Origin: Xanthomonas translucens pv. cerealis
GTDB lineage: Bacteria; Pseudomonadota; Gammaproteobacteria; Xanthomonadales; Xanthomonadaceae
Direction: 5' to 3'
Length of the DNA: 64,000 nucleotides
NCBI RefSeq assembly: GCF_006838285.1
Contig: NZ_CP038228.1
Coordinates: forward strand, 62,001-126,000
How positions within the stretch are numbered: the first letter of the stretch is position 1; each line of letters begins with the position of its first letter. The notes under the pieces were generated by a model. It was not told the DNA's origin and ran no database searches. It worked only from the letters and a program-made list of their open reading frames with translations. Below are positions 25,469-35,453 of this stretch, piece by piece. The translations under genes were made by a program, and so were the position numbers.

Positions 25469-26806
25469 ATGCATATCCCAACTTCCCCGGCCGGCGGCCT
25501 CGTGCATCGGCACGTGCCGTTCTACCGGCAGCTGTATTTCCAGGTGGTGGTCGCCATCGTGCTCGGTGCGCTGCTCGGCCACTTCGAGCCGGCCTTCGCT
25601 GAGAAGCTCAAGCCGCTGGGCGACGCCTTCATCAAACTGGTGAAGATGATCATCGCGCCGGTGATCTTCCTGACCATCGTCACCGGCATCGCCGGCATGA
25701 CCCAGCTGAAGGCGGTGGGCCGGGTGTTCGTCAAGGCGATGGTGTATTTCCTGTTCTTCTCCACGCTGGCGCTGATTGTCGGCATGGTCGTCGCGCACGT
25801 GGTGCAGCCCGGCGCCGGCATGAACATCAATGCGGCCGACCTGGACCAGAGCGCGGTGCACAGCTACGTTGAAAAGTCGCATGAGCTGACCCTGGTCGGC
25901 TTCCTGATGGACATCATCCCGAAGACGCTGCTCAGCCCGTTCGTCGGCGACAACATCTTGCAGGTGTTGTTCGTGGCGGTGCTGTTCGGCGTGTCGCTGG
26001 CGCTGGTCGGCGAGCGTGGCAGGCCGGTGCTGACCCTGCTGGAGGCGCTGGTCGCGCCGGTGTTCAAGCTGGTGCACCTCCTGATGCGGGCCGCGCCGAT
26101 CGGCGCGTTCGGTGCGATCGCCTTCACCATCGGCAAGTACGGGGTGGAATCGCTGATCAACCTGGCCTGGCTGGTGGGCTCGTTCTACGTGACCGCGCTG
26201 CTGTTCGTGCTGGTGATCCTGGGCGCGGTGGCGCGCCTGTGCGGGTTTTCGATCTTCAAGCTGATCCGCTACCTGAAGGCGGAACTGCTGCTGGTGCTGG
26301 GCACCTCTTCGTCCGAATCGGCGCTGCCGTCGCTGATGGAGAAGATGGAGAAGGCCGGCTGCGAAAAGTCGGTGGTCGGGCTGGTGGTGCCCACCGGCTA
26401 TTCGTTCAACCTGGACGGCACCAACATCTACATGACCCTGGCCGCGCTGTTCATCGCCCAGGCGACCAACACCGAACTGACTCTGTGGCACCAGATCGCG
26501 CTGCTGCTGGTGGCGATGCTCAGCTCCAAGGGCGCCGCGGGCGTGACTGGTGCCGGCTTCATCACCCTGGCGGCGACGCTGGCGGTGGTGCCGGAAGTGC
26601 CGGTAGCAGGCATGGCGCTGATCCTGGGCGTGGACCGCTTCATGAGCGAATGCCGCTCGCTGACCAACTTCATCGGCAACGCGGTCGCCACCGTGGTGGT
26701 CTCGCGCTGGGAGAACGCGCTGGACCGCGACCGCCTGCGCATCGCCCTGGACGGCGGCGAAGAGGCGCTGCCGGCGGTCGGGGCCGAGCCTGCCGCGATC
26801 CGCTGA
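25469..26806 (+). CDS. dctA: C4-dicarboxylate/H+ (Na+) symporter DctA
   Basis: This is a 445-residue dicarboxylate/amino acid:cation symporter. It shows the family core: [18 protein letters not shown], the serine-rich [17 protein letters not shown] hairpin, and [15 protein letters not shown]. DctA imports succinate, fumarate and malate across the inner membrane. Next to it are an OprP-type porin, a Cache-type sensor kinase and the malic enzyme gene, together forming an uptake-and-use module. The start ATG follows CCGGAG. Confidence 0.95.
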   Translation: MHIPTSPAGGLVHRHVPFYRQLYFQVVVAIVLGALLGHFEPAFAEKLKPLGDAFIKLVKMIIAPVIFLTIVTGIAGMTQLKAVGRVFVKAMVYFLFFSTLALIVGMVVAHVVQPGAGMNINAADLDQSAVHSYVEKSHELTLVGFLMDIIPKTLLSPFVGDNILQVLFVAVLFGVSLALVGERGRPVLTLLEALVAPVFKLVHLLMRAAPIGAFGAIAFTIGKYGVESLINLAWLVGSFYVTALLFVLVILGAVARLCGFSIFKLIRYLKAELLLVLGTSSSESALPSLMEKMEKAGCEKSVVGLVVPTGYSFNLDGTNIYMTLAALFIAQATNTELTLWHQIALLLVAMLSSKGAAGVTGAGFITLAATLAVVPEVPVAGMALILGVDRFMSECRSLTNFIGNAVATVVVSRWENALDRDRLRIALDGGEEALPAVGAEPAAIR

Positions 26807-26950
26807 GTGTCATCACCCTGCGCGCGCCGGCCTTGCCGGCGCGTCGCGTTTCCGGCCTCGGCCTGCGCGGCGACAGCCGCAAGACAGGCTTGGCCATGGC
26901 CCAGGGGGTAGAATCCTGGGTCCTCGCGCCTTTCGACTATAGAAGCCTCG

Positions 26951-29242
<2,292 letters not shown>

Positions 29243-29347
29243 GCCAGCTTGGGAGGCGCGTTCGCCGGCAGAGCGCGCCGCTGCCACTGTGTCTACGGCT
29301 CACATAAGCGCGCTCGCCTCGGTTGATCGAAGGCGCTGGGACAAGTA

Positions 29348-29381
29348 TTGACAGCCCTTCCGATTCGAGCAAAATGCGTGC
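29348..29381 (+). promoter_or_regulatory. Candidate promoter at the left end of the accessory island
   Basis: A perfect TTGACA lies at 29348-29353. A -10 about 17 bp on is weak (AAAATG). It precedes the Xre-type regulator by about 65 bp. Confidence 0.35.
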
Positions 29382-29441
29382 GACACATTCATTAGTTTGG
29401 TGTGTACATCACCATGGTGCTCCTAAGGACAGGTGTGCGAT

Positions 29442-29798
29442 ATGGATCATGGTGCATTAGCGGCGCGTATCCGTTCGGCGCGCAAAGCGCTCGGCCTGTC
29501 GCAATGCGAACTGGCGAGTAGGCTGGGGGTGCATCGCACCACTATCGCCCATTGGGAGCGTGCCGGCGGTTGCGTGCCCAGCGTCGGCAACCTGCGTGTC
29601 CTCAGTGAAGAACTCCAGGTCGAGTTCGAATGGCTGGCTGTTGGGGGTATCGCCGGCAAGGTGTTGCCGTTGAGTGCTGTGCCAAGTTCACGCCGTGACC
29701 TCGAGTCGCGCCTGCTACAGCTCTCACGGCATGTCCCGGTGTCCTTTCTTGCCACCGTCATTGCGCTCCTGGAGAACGCCAGCGCTTATCTGGAGTGA
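29442..29798 (+). CDS. Xre-family helix-turn-helix regulator (left flank of island)
   Basis: This 118-residue protein has an N-terminal HTH: RIRSARKALGLSQCELASRLGVHRTTIAHWER. The rest (LRVLSEELQVEFEWLAVGG) is the usual second part of a lambda-repressor-like domain, followed by a short C-terminal helix. ATG 29442 and GTG 29433 are both possible; AAGGA lies upstream of both. It is the first gene of a tightly packed run leading into the HlyD adaptor, so it may control the peptide locus. A second Xre protein sits at the far end of the island. Confidence 0.85.
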   Translation: MDHGALAARIRSARKALGLSQCELASRLGVHRTTIAHWERAGGCVPSVGNLRVLSEELQVEFEWLAVGGIAGKVLPLSAVPSSRRDLESRLLQLSRHVPVSFLATVIALLENASAYLE

Positions 29799-29998
29799 TG
29801 GCTATCGCCAGCGCGGTAGCTTGGTTCGTCAGTCACCCTGTCTGTTTGTGGTCATTCGGTGTCGCGATTGCCAGCGGTGCGGGTGTGCGGGTGTGGCGCG
29901 GAGCGATGGCGCATGTCGCGTTGATCCGACATGCAGGCTGGAAAATGTCAGGTCTGGCACACCTGCGCGCTTGCATCGCACACAACCAACCAGCCTAA
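29798..29998 (+). CDS. Small hypothetical membrane protein
   Basis: This is a 66-residue open frame whose ATG overlaps the regulator stop as TGATG, which suggests translational coupling. Residues 3-27 form one hydrophobic segment (AIASAVAWFVSHPVCLWSFGV), followed by a basic part. I recognise no family. Its position in the island and coupling are the only support; it could be an immunity or export accessory protein, or chance. Confidence 0.45.
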   Translation: MAIASAVAWFVSHPVCLWSFGVAIASGAGVRVWRGAMAHVALIRHAGWKMSGLAHLRACIAHNQPA

Positions 29999-30072
29999 TG
30001 GAGGCGAAGGCGGGAACATCCGGTGTGCATGGATGCTTTAAAGCCCCGTCGCCCGTTTCGAAGGATCGCAGC

Positions 30073-30351
30073 GTGCTTCACCCCATAAACAAGGAGTTTC
30101 TCGACGGCCTTGCGCTCGTAATACCGATCGCGCTCGTCGTCCCGCTTGGCGGCGGCAAGCTGAATTGGACGATGCTGGCCGCGATCCTGGCTTGCCTGAC
30201 AATCGCGCGCAGCGTCCAGGCCGGCGTCACGTTGCCCGAGCAGGTCTTTCCGGTTTTGTGCGGTGCGTTGATCGTGCCATGCGTCTTGCTGGCGATATCG
30301 CGCTCCAAGGGCCGGGTGGCGCGCGGCAAATTCCGCGGGGATATGGAATGA
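30073..30351 (+). CDS. Small two-helix membrane protein coupled to the HlyD adaptor
   Basis: This 92-residue protein has two clear hydrophobic segments (GLALVIPIALVVPLG and VFPVLCGALIVPCVLLAI) and a basic tail. The GTG start at 30073 has AAGGA seven bases upstream. An alternative ATG at 29998 overlaps the previous stop as TAATG and would add 25 residues of unremarkable sequence. Its stop overlaps the HlyD start as ATGA. No family recognised. Tight coupling to an export adaptor suggests a role in peptide export or self-protection. Confidence 0.6.
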   Translation: MLHPINKEFLDGLALVIPIALVVPLGGGKLNWTMLAAILACLTIARSVQAGVTLPEQVFPVLCGALIVPCVLLAISRSKGRVARGKFRGDME

Positions 30352-31604
30352 GCCAGGGCCTGTTCCGTGAAGAAGTCATGCAGGCTCGCCGCACCAGTTG
30401 GTTAGGTGGTATCTCCTTGGTGCAGCCGTTGCGGATGTGGGTGCTTACGAGTGCCGCAGGAATCGTAGCCGCCTCCGTGCTGGCCTTTCTGTGTGTCGGC
30501 ACATATACACATCGATCCACCGTGACTGGGCAACTTGTGCCGAGCAAGGGCCTAGCCACGGTAATGGCGCCAGCAACAGGTGTGATTACTTTGCTCGATG
30601 TCAGCGAAGGCCAGCATGTCGAAGCCGGGCAGATGCTTGGTGTGGTAACTGTGCTGCGTGCGACGCTGGCCAGCGGACCTACTGAGGCCGCCATGCGAAA
30701 CCAATTGCGTCAGCAAGGGGAGGGTCTGAAATCTTCCGAGCATTCCAGACTGCTGCAGCTAGACGCGCAGGAGCGGGGCTTGCATGCGGAACTGGACACT
30801 CTGCGAAGGGAGCTGGCGCAGGTGGGGGGCGAAATCGCGACCCGCCGAAGCCAAGTTACGCTTGCCAACGAAGTGCTGCAACGCTGGCGTCAATTGCAGC
30901 ACGGGAACTACGTCAGCGCGCTGCAAGTCAAGCAGCAGGAATCTAACGCGTTGGAGTACACCAGCCAGATGCAGGCACTGCAACGGCAGGCTACCGAGAT
31001 CCGGCGCAGTGTTGCGCAGATCCAGCAACAGCTGAGCGTTCTGCCAGGGCAGCGTGGGAGCGTCCTGGCGGAGTATCGACGTGACAATGCCATCGTGGAG
31101 CAGCAGCAAGTGCAGGCTCAGGCTGATGGCGCGCTGGTCGTCACTGCTCCGGTGGCCGGCGTAATTGCCACGCAAACAGTCAAGCAGGGACAAGCTGTTC
31201 AGGCCGCGCAGCCGCTGCTGAGCTTGCTCCCCGGGGATGGACGCCTGGAAGCCGAATTGATGGTGCCAAGTCGTGCGATTGGTTTTATTGCTACAGGTGA
31301 CTCCGTATTACTGCGCTATCAGGCTTTCCCATATCAGAAGTTTGGCCATCAGCAAGGCCGCCTGGGTCGGATAACCCGCAGCGCTCTGAGTTCGGGGGAA
31401 CTGGGGGCATTGGCTAACAGTAGTGTCCAGCAGGGCGATCAGTATTATCGTGCAACTGTCGTCTTGGCGCGGCAGAGCGTAACAGTGTATGGCAAACCCG
31501 AGATGCTTAAGCCGGGTATGTTGCTACAAGCCGATGTAATAGGGGAGCGGAGAACCTTAATCGAATGGATATTCGAGCCTCTGCTGTCAATCCATAAGTT
31601 ATGA
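30348..31604 (+). CDS. HlyD-family periplasmic adaptor of a peptide exporter
   Basis: This 418-residue membrane-fusion protein resembles the CvaA/colicin V adaptor type. It has a short cytoplasmic start (MSQGLFREEVMQARRTSWLG), one membrane segment near 30-55, a first lipoyl half (VMAPATGVITLLDVSEGQHVEAGQ), a long coiled coil about 125-250 and the second lipoyl half (VTAPVAGVIATQTVKQGQAV). The C-terminal beta-barrel ends in ADVIGERRTLIEWIFEPL. It should link the C39 ABC exporter at 36217 with TolC. A broken copy of its central part is present at 34865-35165. Confidence 0.92.
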   Translation: MSQGLFREEVMQARRTSWLGGISLVQPLRMWVLTSAAGIVAASVLAFLCVGTYTHRSTVTGQLVPSKGLATVMAPATGVITLLDVSEGQHVEAGQMLGVVTVLRATLASGPTEAAMRNQLRQQGEGLKSSEHSRLLQLDAQERGLHAELDTLRRELAQVGGEIATRRSQVTLANEVLQRWRQLQHGNYVSALQVKQQESNALEYTSQMQALQRQATEIRRSVAQIQQQLSVLPGQRGSVLAEYRRDNAIVEQQQVQAQADGALVVTAPVAGVIATQTVKQGQAVQAAQPLLSLLPGDGRLEAELMVPSRAIGFIATGDSVLLRYQAFPYQKFGHQQGRLGRITRSALSSGELGALANSSVQQGDQYYRATVVLARQSVTVYGKPEMLKPGMLLQADVIGERRTLIEWIFEPLLSIHKL

Positions 31605-31646
31605 TTAATGAATTATATATCCTGATCAAGAGCAACAGGTTAAAGT

Positions 31647-32702
31647 ATGAGCAGAAATGTACTTGTTTATACGGTTGGAAATGATTTCCACGCTAGTGTT
31701 ATTGGTAATGCATTGAAATTGCGTGGTAATCATGTTTTCAGGTGGGTGGGTGAGGAGTATCCAAAAAGTTCTACTGCGAGTATATCGTTTCACGATAAAA
31801 AATCTGACGTTATATTGAAAATGTCAGATTTTAAATTGTCTAGCGATGATGTCGACGTTGTGTGGTTTCGTCGACGCATGTTGCCCGAAGCGCCGGCAAT
31901 TGTTGATAGGCGCGATAGCGAGTTCTCTACCAGCGAATTACGCACGGCTAATTATGCAAACTTTAATTTTCTTGAAAGTTATTTTTGGATAAATACGCAC
32001 TCTTCAGCAAGCCTATGTGACCTCAAGCCGGTTCAATTAAATCTTGCGACTTCGGCTGGTTTGAATATTCCTTCCACTTTGGTAAGTAACGATCCTGTCG
32101 AGATAAGGGATTTTATAGGCTCGGTTAAGGTTTGCATCTATAAGCCTCTTGGCGGAGGGTTATGGAATGAAGGAGGGCGACTGCTTAATGCATATACTGC
32201 AGAAGTTGATGTTGAATCCTTGCCGGGAGACGAAATTTTACAATCCACACCAGGTATATTCCAGGAAAAGATAATTAAGTCGTTTGAGGTTAGAGTTCAG
32301 TTTTTTGGAAATTTTTACGGCGCGATTCGGATCGAGTCTTCAAGTCTTCGAGATGGAGATCTGGACTGGAGGATAGATCAAGATTCCATTTCATTTTGTG
32401 CTCCTCTGCAATTGCCGCAGGAGGTTTTTGAATCATGCCGTTCCCTTATGAAAGCACTTGGGATTGTCAGCGGGGCGTTTGATTTTATCGTGGATACTAG
32501 CGGTCGTTGGTTTTTTATGGAAGTCAATGAGGCTGGTCAATTCCTATTTGTCGAAGCATGGTGCCAGAAACTACCTTTGCTTGATGCATTCTGCCAATTT
32601 GTAGAAATGGCGAGCGAGGACTTCGTTTATGATCCTGGCTTGTATAAATTTAGTTATATCAAAGCATGCGAGCTCGCCGCACAGGCTGGCATCGTTTCTT
32701 GA
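31647..32702 (+). CDS. ATP-grasp peptide ligase, MvdC/MvdD-like (RiPP maturase)
   Basis: This 351-residue protein matches the pattern of ATP-grasp ligases that make graspetides. It has VVWFRRR near residue 74, FLESYFWINTHSSASLCDLKPVQL near 110-130, IYKPLGGG near 170, QEKIIKSFEVRV near 212, and the metal-binding end FFMEVNEAGQFLFVEAW near 300. Such enzymes activate Asp/Glu side chains of a precursor with ATP and join them to Ser/Thr or Lys. The precursor gene follows 128 bp downstream. The gene is strikingly AT-rich compared with core genes here, which points to horizontal acquisition. Whether it makes ester or amide links cannot be told. Confidence 0.85.
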   Translation: MSRNVLVYTVGNDFHASVIGNALKLRGNHVFRWVGEEYPKSSTASISFHDKKSDVILKMSDFKLSSDDVDVVWFRRRMLPEAPAIVDRRDSEFSTSELRTANYANFNFLESYFWINTHSSASLCDLKPVQLNLATSAGLNIPSTLVSNDPVEIRDFIGSVKVCIYKPLGGGLWNEGGRLLNAYTAEVDVESLPGDEILQSTPGIFQEKIIKSFEVRVQFFGNFYGAIRIESSSLRDGDLDWRIDQDSISFCAPLQLPQEVFESCRSLMKALGIVSGAFDFIVDTSGRWFFMEVNEAGQFLFVEAWCQKLPLLDAFCQFVEMASEDFVYDPGLYKFSYIKACELAAQAGIVS

Positions 32703-32830
32703 GATTTTTCCATTCAATGGAGTGAGGTTAGATGAATTTAGACTGTCAATCGTGGTGATTAGTTTTGAAGAATTCGTATGGATTGGCCATACGTCAGAGC
32801 GTGGTGATCTCCACGCATAGGAGATGTAAG

Positions 32831-33025
32831 ATGAAAAGCGTCAGCATGAAAGAAAAAGAAATGAGTATCGAAAGCCGGGTTCTCGGCAGGTTGCTGTCAA
32901 GGGAAGAGATCTCTCAGGTGGCTGGGGGGGAAGATAAGCCAAAAACGGACAGTTGGAAGGATAACGGTACATGCACGAGGACATCTGACAAGGGGGAGCC
33001 TGGGGCACCTATCTCTACGGGTTAA
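32831..33025 (+). CDS. RiPP precursor peptide 1, double-glycine leader
   Basis: This is a 64-residue peptide following a good AGGAG ribosome-binding site seven bases before ATG 32831. The leader ends in LSREEISQVAGG (Gly-Gly at 32-33), the signal cut by C39 peptidase exporters. The 31-residue core after it is hydrophilic, with seven Asp/Glu, six Lys/Arg, seven Ser/Thr and one Cys, so both acid and acceptor side chains for ATP-grasp crosslinking are present. It lies directly downstream of the ATP-grasp gene and is its most likely substrate. In-frame upstream codons to 32765 lack a ribosome-binding site. Whether the core is actually modified is inference. Confidence 0.78.
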   Translation: MKSVSMKEKEMSIESRVLGRLLSREEISQVAGGEDKPKTDSWKDNGTCTRTSDKGEPGAPISTG

Positions 33026-33063
33026 GACATCTAGAATTAAGAGTCTTAGTTAGAAAGATTACC

Positions 33064-33097
33064 TCCGCCTGACGATTAAGTGTCAGGCGGATTTTTA
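33064..33097 (+). terminator. Terminator after precursor 1
   Basis: TCCGCCTGAC at 33064-33073 pairs perfectly with GTCAGGCGGA at 33082-33091, followed by five T. It ends transcription soon after the precursor gene. Confidence 0.9.
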
Positions 33098-33461
33098 AAT
33101 TTTCCTAGGAGCTCTTCAGTTATATGATTTTTAACTTGCCAAAAATAAAAGCTGCCAAGTGGCTAGTTTAAGAATTATATTGCAATTGCGCGTTTGGTTG
33201 GCTTGAACATAATATTTATGGCGGTATTTGTGGTTTATTGGATTTTTGGTCAATTGAATTAATTTAAATTAATTTTAGTTTTCGTCGTTGCGCGAGTTAA
33301 ATTTATTGATTGATGATTGATGATTGATATGGCTGGTGAATTGATTCAACTACTCGTCACGTGGTTAGTGTAAAAGTTTTTATTATCTGGATCGAAAAGA
33401 TATGCTGATCTATGATAAATACGGTGAGCGTTGGGGTGGGGTACAATTGGAGGCTAGGGTA
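33098..33461. other. AT-rich noncoding stretch
   Basis: About 360 bp of AT-rich sequence with stops in all frames and no gene that I can support. It contains a short TGATTGA direct repeat at about 33305-33330. It ends with a GGAGG ribosome-binding site at 33449 for the next gene. Confidence 0.6.
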
Positions 33462-34148
33462 ATGAAGTGGTTTTTATTGATATTTTTATTTTTTGGGTTC
33501 AAGGCTTGTGCGGGGCAGGATAAGGTTTATATAGAGTTTCTCTGGAGGCCGATTCCGGCCGGTGCCATAGCGCGGCAGCCGACCATAGGGTTCCTGCTGG
33601 ATGGGAAGGAAAATCATCAGGTCTGCGTTGCTGTTTTTAAATCTTCTGCGTCGCCGCCCTATAAGCTGCGGATTGATGCATTGGGCCAGGATGGTAGATT
33701 GATTTTCAGTCGTGCGGACGAAAGGTTTATGGGCGATAAAAAGTGTTATTCTGCCATTCCTCATGGCTCATCTGTTAGTCCAGGGGTTTGGACTTACAAG
33801 GTCTATTTGAATGAAAAATATGTGGATGAAAATCAGATAGAAGTTGCTCGTGATATCGAAAAAGCCTCATTTTATTCCAATCCAAAGGTGCCATACGTCC
33901 TAGGTCGACCAAATTACGATGATTCCATTCCTTCCTCGGAATGGGAGGGGCGGCTGGTTTGGAACATCCATGTAAATGCAAGTGGTGATGTCACCAAGGT
34001 CGAAGTTGAGGTGGCTGAAGGTGTTGGTAAGAGAATAGAAGATCGTGCAATTGTGGCTGGCTATATGTCGCTGTTCCCTCCCGATCCATCGCTCGGGAAA
34101 GGGGAATTCGTGTATCAGCGCGAGTTGAAATTTGCATTGGACGAGTAG
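33462..34148 (+). CDS. Secreted protein of unknown function with TonB-C-like end
   Basis: This 228-residue protein starts at ATG 33462 with GGAGG eight bases upstream. A signal peptide follows (MKWFLLIFLFFGFKACAGQ); the Cys near the cleavage site is a poor lipobox, so lipidation is possible but doubtful. The C-terminal third (GRLVWNIHVNASGDVTKVEVE) resembles the TonB C-terminal fold, but the proline-rich linker and membrane anchor logic of TonB are absent. I do not recognise a family with certainty. It lies between precursor 1 and the remnant exporter, and could be an immunity or maturation protein. Confidence 0.65.
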   Translation: MKWFLLIFLFFGFKACAGQDKVYIEFLWRPIPAGAIARQPTIGFLLDGKENHQVCVAVFKSSASPPYKLRIDALGQDGRLIFSRADERFMGDKKCYSAIPHGSSVSPGVWTYKVYLNEKYVDENQIEVARDIEKASFYSNPKVPYVLGRPNYDDSIPSSEWEGRLVWNIHVNASGDVTKVEVEVAEGVGKRIEDRAIVAGYMSLFPPDPSLGKGEFVYQRELKFALDE

Positions 34149-34224
34149 TCATCAAAATTCCTGATTAGCCTTGACCATCAATAATGGAAATTGCTAGTGG
34201 CAGGCAGCAGCGGCTCCGGAAAAG

Positions 34225-34290
34225 ATGCGTGTTATTATTCAGTCCGAAGTTTCTGAATGCGCTCTTGCTTCATTGGCGGTGATCGCGCGC
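34225..34290 (+). pseudogene. Remnant of a C39-peptidase ABC exporter, first codons only
   Basis: Translated, this begins MRVIIQSEVSECALASLAVIA, which matches MDVYLQSEASECGLASLAM at the start of the intact exporter at 36217, including the catalytic Cys. The DNA also matches (for example GCTTCATTGGCG in both). After about 22 codons the similarity stops and unrelated sequence follows. It is the truncated 5' end of a second exporter gene. In the present frame it is fused to the CPBP-type open frame downstream. Confidence 0.75.
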
Positions 34291-34839
34291 ATATGCCGTT
34301 TAGCTTCTCAAAAAAATTCCATAAGAAAATTGATGAGAATTATGTGCGGATATCACTGGTTAAATCGCAATATTTGGGATGCTGGCGCATCACAAGTGTT
34401 CTTGGCTGCATTGGTCTTGGCAGTTTTTTGTTTTGCTCTTGAAAATCTGTGTGAAGCATCTTTGGATTGGATTTTGACGTTTATAGGGATGCCAAGCAGG
34501 CTTGATTTTATAAAAGAAGATCAGGCGATAAGGCCCTGGATTTCTCCTTTGCTAATTTCTCCGATACTGGAGAATTTTATTTGTTTTGTTTGGTTGCGTT
34601 TTGTATTTTCCGATAGAAAGTGGCATTGGTGGAAAGGGCCGTTGGTGGTATCGCTAATTGCGGGAGTCTTTCATTCTTTATTTAATTGGGAGATACGCTA
34701 CATGGCGATTTGCGTAGTATTTTTTGCAATTTGTTGTTTATTGGCTAATGTCCATGATCGGATAGTTGGATTCTTGGCCTCGGTCTTGCTTCATAGTGCA
34801 TTTAATTTGATTGTGATGGCGTTCTCTAGATTTTCATGA
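34225..34839 (+). CDS. CPBP-type membrane protease-like protein (N-terminus uncertain)
   Basis: The continuous open frame codes for 204 residues; the first 22 are the exporter remnant. From about residue 50 it has four or more membrane segments and the CPBP (CAAX protease/bacteriocin-processing) pattern: SPILENFICFVWLRF (a weakened EExxxR motif), AGVFHSLFN (FxxxH) and LLHSAFNLIV (HxxxN). CPBP proteins next to bacteriocin genes often give self-immunity. The original start may be ATG 34293 in another frame (MPFSFSKKFHKK), which would need a one-base frameshift near 34350-34370. So this is either a chimeric start that works or a decaying gene. Confidence 0.6.
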   Translation: MRVIIQSEVSECALASLAVIARICRLASQKNSIRKLMRIMCGYHWLNRNIWDAGASQVFLAALVLAVFCFALENLCEASLDWILTFIGMPSRLDFIKEDQAIRPWISPLLISPILENFICFVWLRFVFSDRKWHWWKGPLVVSLIAGVFHSLFNWEIRYMAICVVFFAICCLLANVHDRIVGFLASVLLHSAFNLIVMAFSRFS

Positions 34840-34864
34840 CTTCCAATTATTTTATGGATTTTAA

Positions 34865-35165
34865 GCGTGCTACAGATTAAGCGACAGGAATCCAGTGCGC
34901 CGGATTACACCAGCCGGATGCAAGCCTTGCAGTGACAAGCGACCGAGATGCGACGTAATGTGGCGCAAATCGAGTGGCAACTGCGGTTGTTGTCCTTGCA
35001 GCGTTTGAGTGTTCAGGTCGATTATAGGCACGATAATTCCACGTTGGAGGAGCAGCAGGTTGAGGTTCAGGCCAACAGTGAACTCGCCGTAACTGCTCCA
35101 GCACTGGGGTGGTCGCTACTACGATGGCTAAGTCGGGCAGGCGATCCAGTCCGTAAGATGCCGAT
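34865..35165 (+). pseudogene. Remnant of an HlyD-family adaptor gene, central part
   Basis: The translated pieces VLQIKRQESSAPDYTSRMQALQ and QATEMRRNVAQI line up with ALQVKQQESNALEYTSQMQALQ and QATEIRRSVAQI in the intact adaptor at 30348. The match continues through DNSTLEEQQVEVQA and VTAP. An in-frame TGA at 34933 replaces an Arg codon, and frameshifts occur near 35118 and 35150. Both the 5' and 3' ends of the gene are missing. It is a degraded second copy of the adaptor. Confidence 0.85.
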
Positions 35166-35239
35166 ATTCTAACTGATAGCACGCTGAAGTTTTTTCCCAG
35201 GCGCAGGGTGTGCGTCAAATTGACTGTTAGAGGTGATAT

Positions 35240-35380
35240 ATGCGTGAGTTGACTGTTGAAGAAACAATTGCTGTTGCTGGGGGGCTTGAAGCTGGTTGCT
35301 CATACACTAAGACTGTTACCAAAAACGCTGATGGCAGCACGACGACCACAAAAACGGTTGAGTGTCACGCAAAAGGCTGA
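35240..35380 (+). CDS. RiPP/microcin-like precursor peptide 2, double-glycine leader
   Basis: This is a 46-residue peptide at ATG 35240, after AGAGGTGAT. The leader MRELTVEETIAVAGG ends in Gly-Gly at 14-15 and shares EExxxxVAGG with precursor 1. The core is 31 residues, the same length as in precursor 1, but different in make-up: two Cys at core positions 5 and 27, rich in Thr and Lys, with TKTV twice and a central NADGS turn. That layout suits a disulfide-closed beta-hairpin. It is followed by a strong terminator and lies upstream of the intact C39 exporter, which should remove the leader. Too short for ordinary gene finders. Confidence 0.78.
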   Translation: MRELTVEETIAVAGGLEAGCSYTKTVTKNADGSTTTTKTVECHAKG

Positions 35381-35393
35381 TTTTTAATTCGCC

Positions 35394-35428
35394 ATGAGGC
35401 ATCGGTCTGGTGCCGATGCCTCATTTTA
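35394..35428 (+). terminator. Terminator after precursor 2
   Basis: ATGAGGCATCGG at 35394-35405 pairs perfectly with CCGATGCCTCAT at 35413-35424 around a 7-base loop, followed by a short T run. Confidence 0.88.
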
Positions 35429-35453
35429 TGGAAATTCATTAAGAGCTACGTGA

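Noticed and set aside
32629..32820. Short open frame between the ligase gene and precursor 1
   Set aside because: It has no Gly-Gly leader, starts inside the ligase gene and the segment after it has no recognisable feature; a tiny frame at about 32730 with a fair ribosome-binding site codes for only eight residues.
32765..32830. In-frame extension of precursor 1
   Set aside because: The AGGAG site before 32831 decides the start; the extension has none and leaders of this type are short.
33098..33461. Possible regulatory RNA in the AT-rich gap
   Set aside because: No promoter, terminator pair or stable fold that I can defend apart from the precursor terminator.
34865..35172. Possible intact small gene (open frame 34948-35172)
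   Set aside because: Its translation aligns to the middle of the HlyD adaptor with stops and frameshifts, so it is a remnant.
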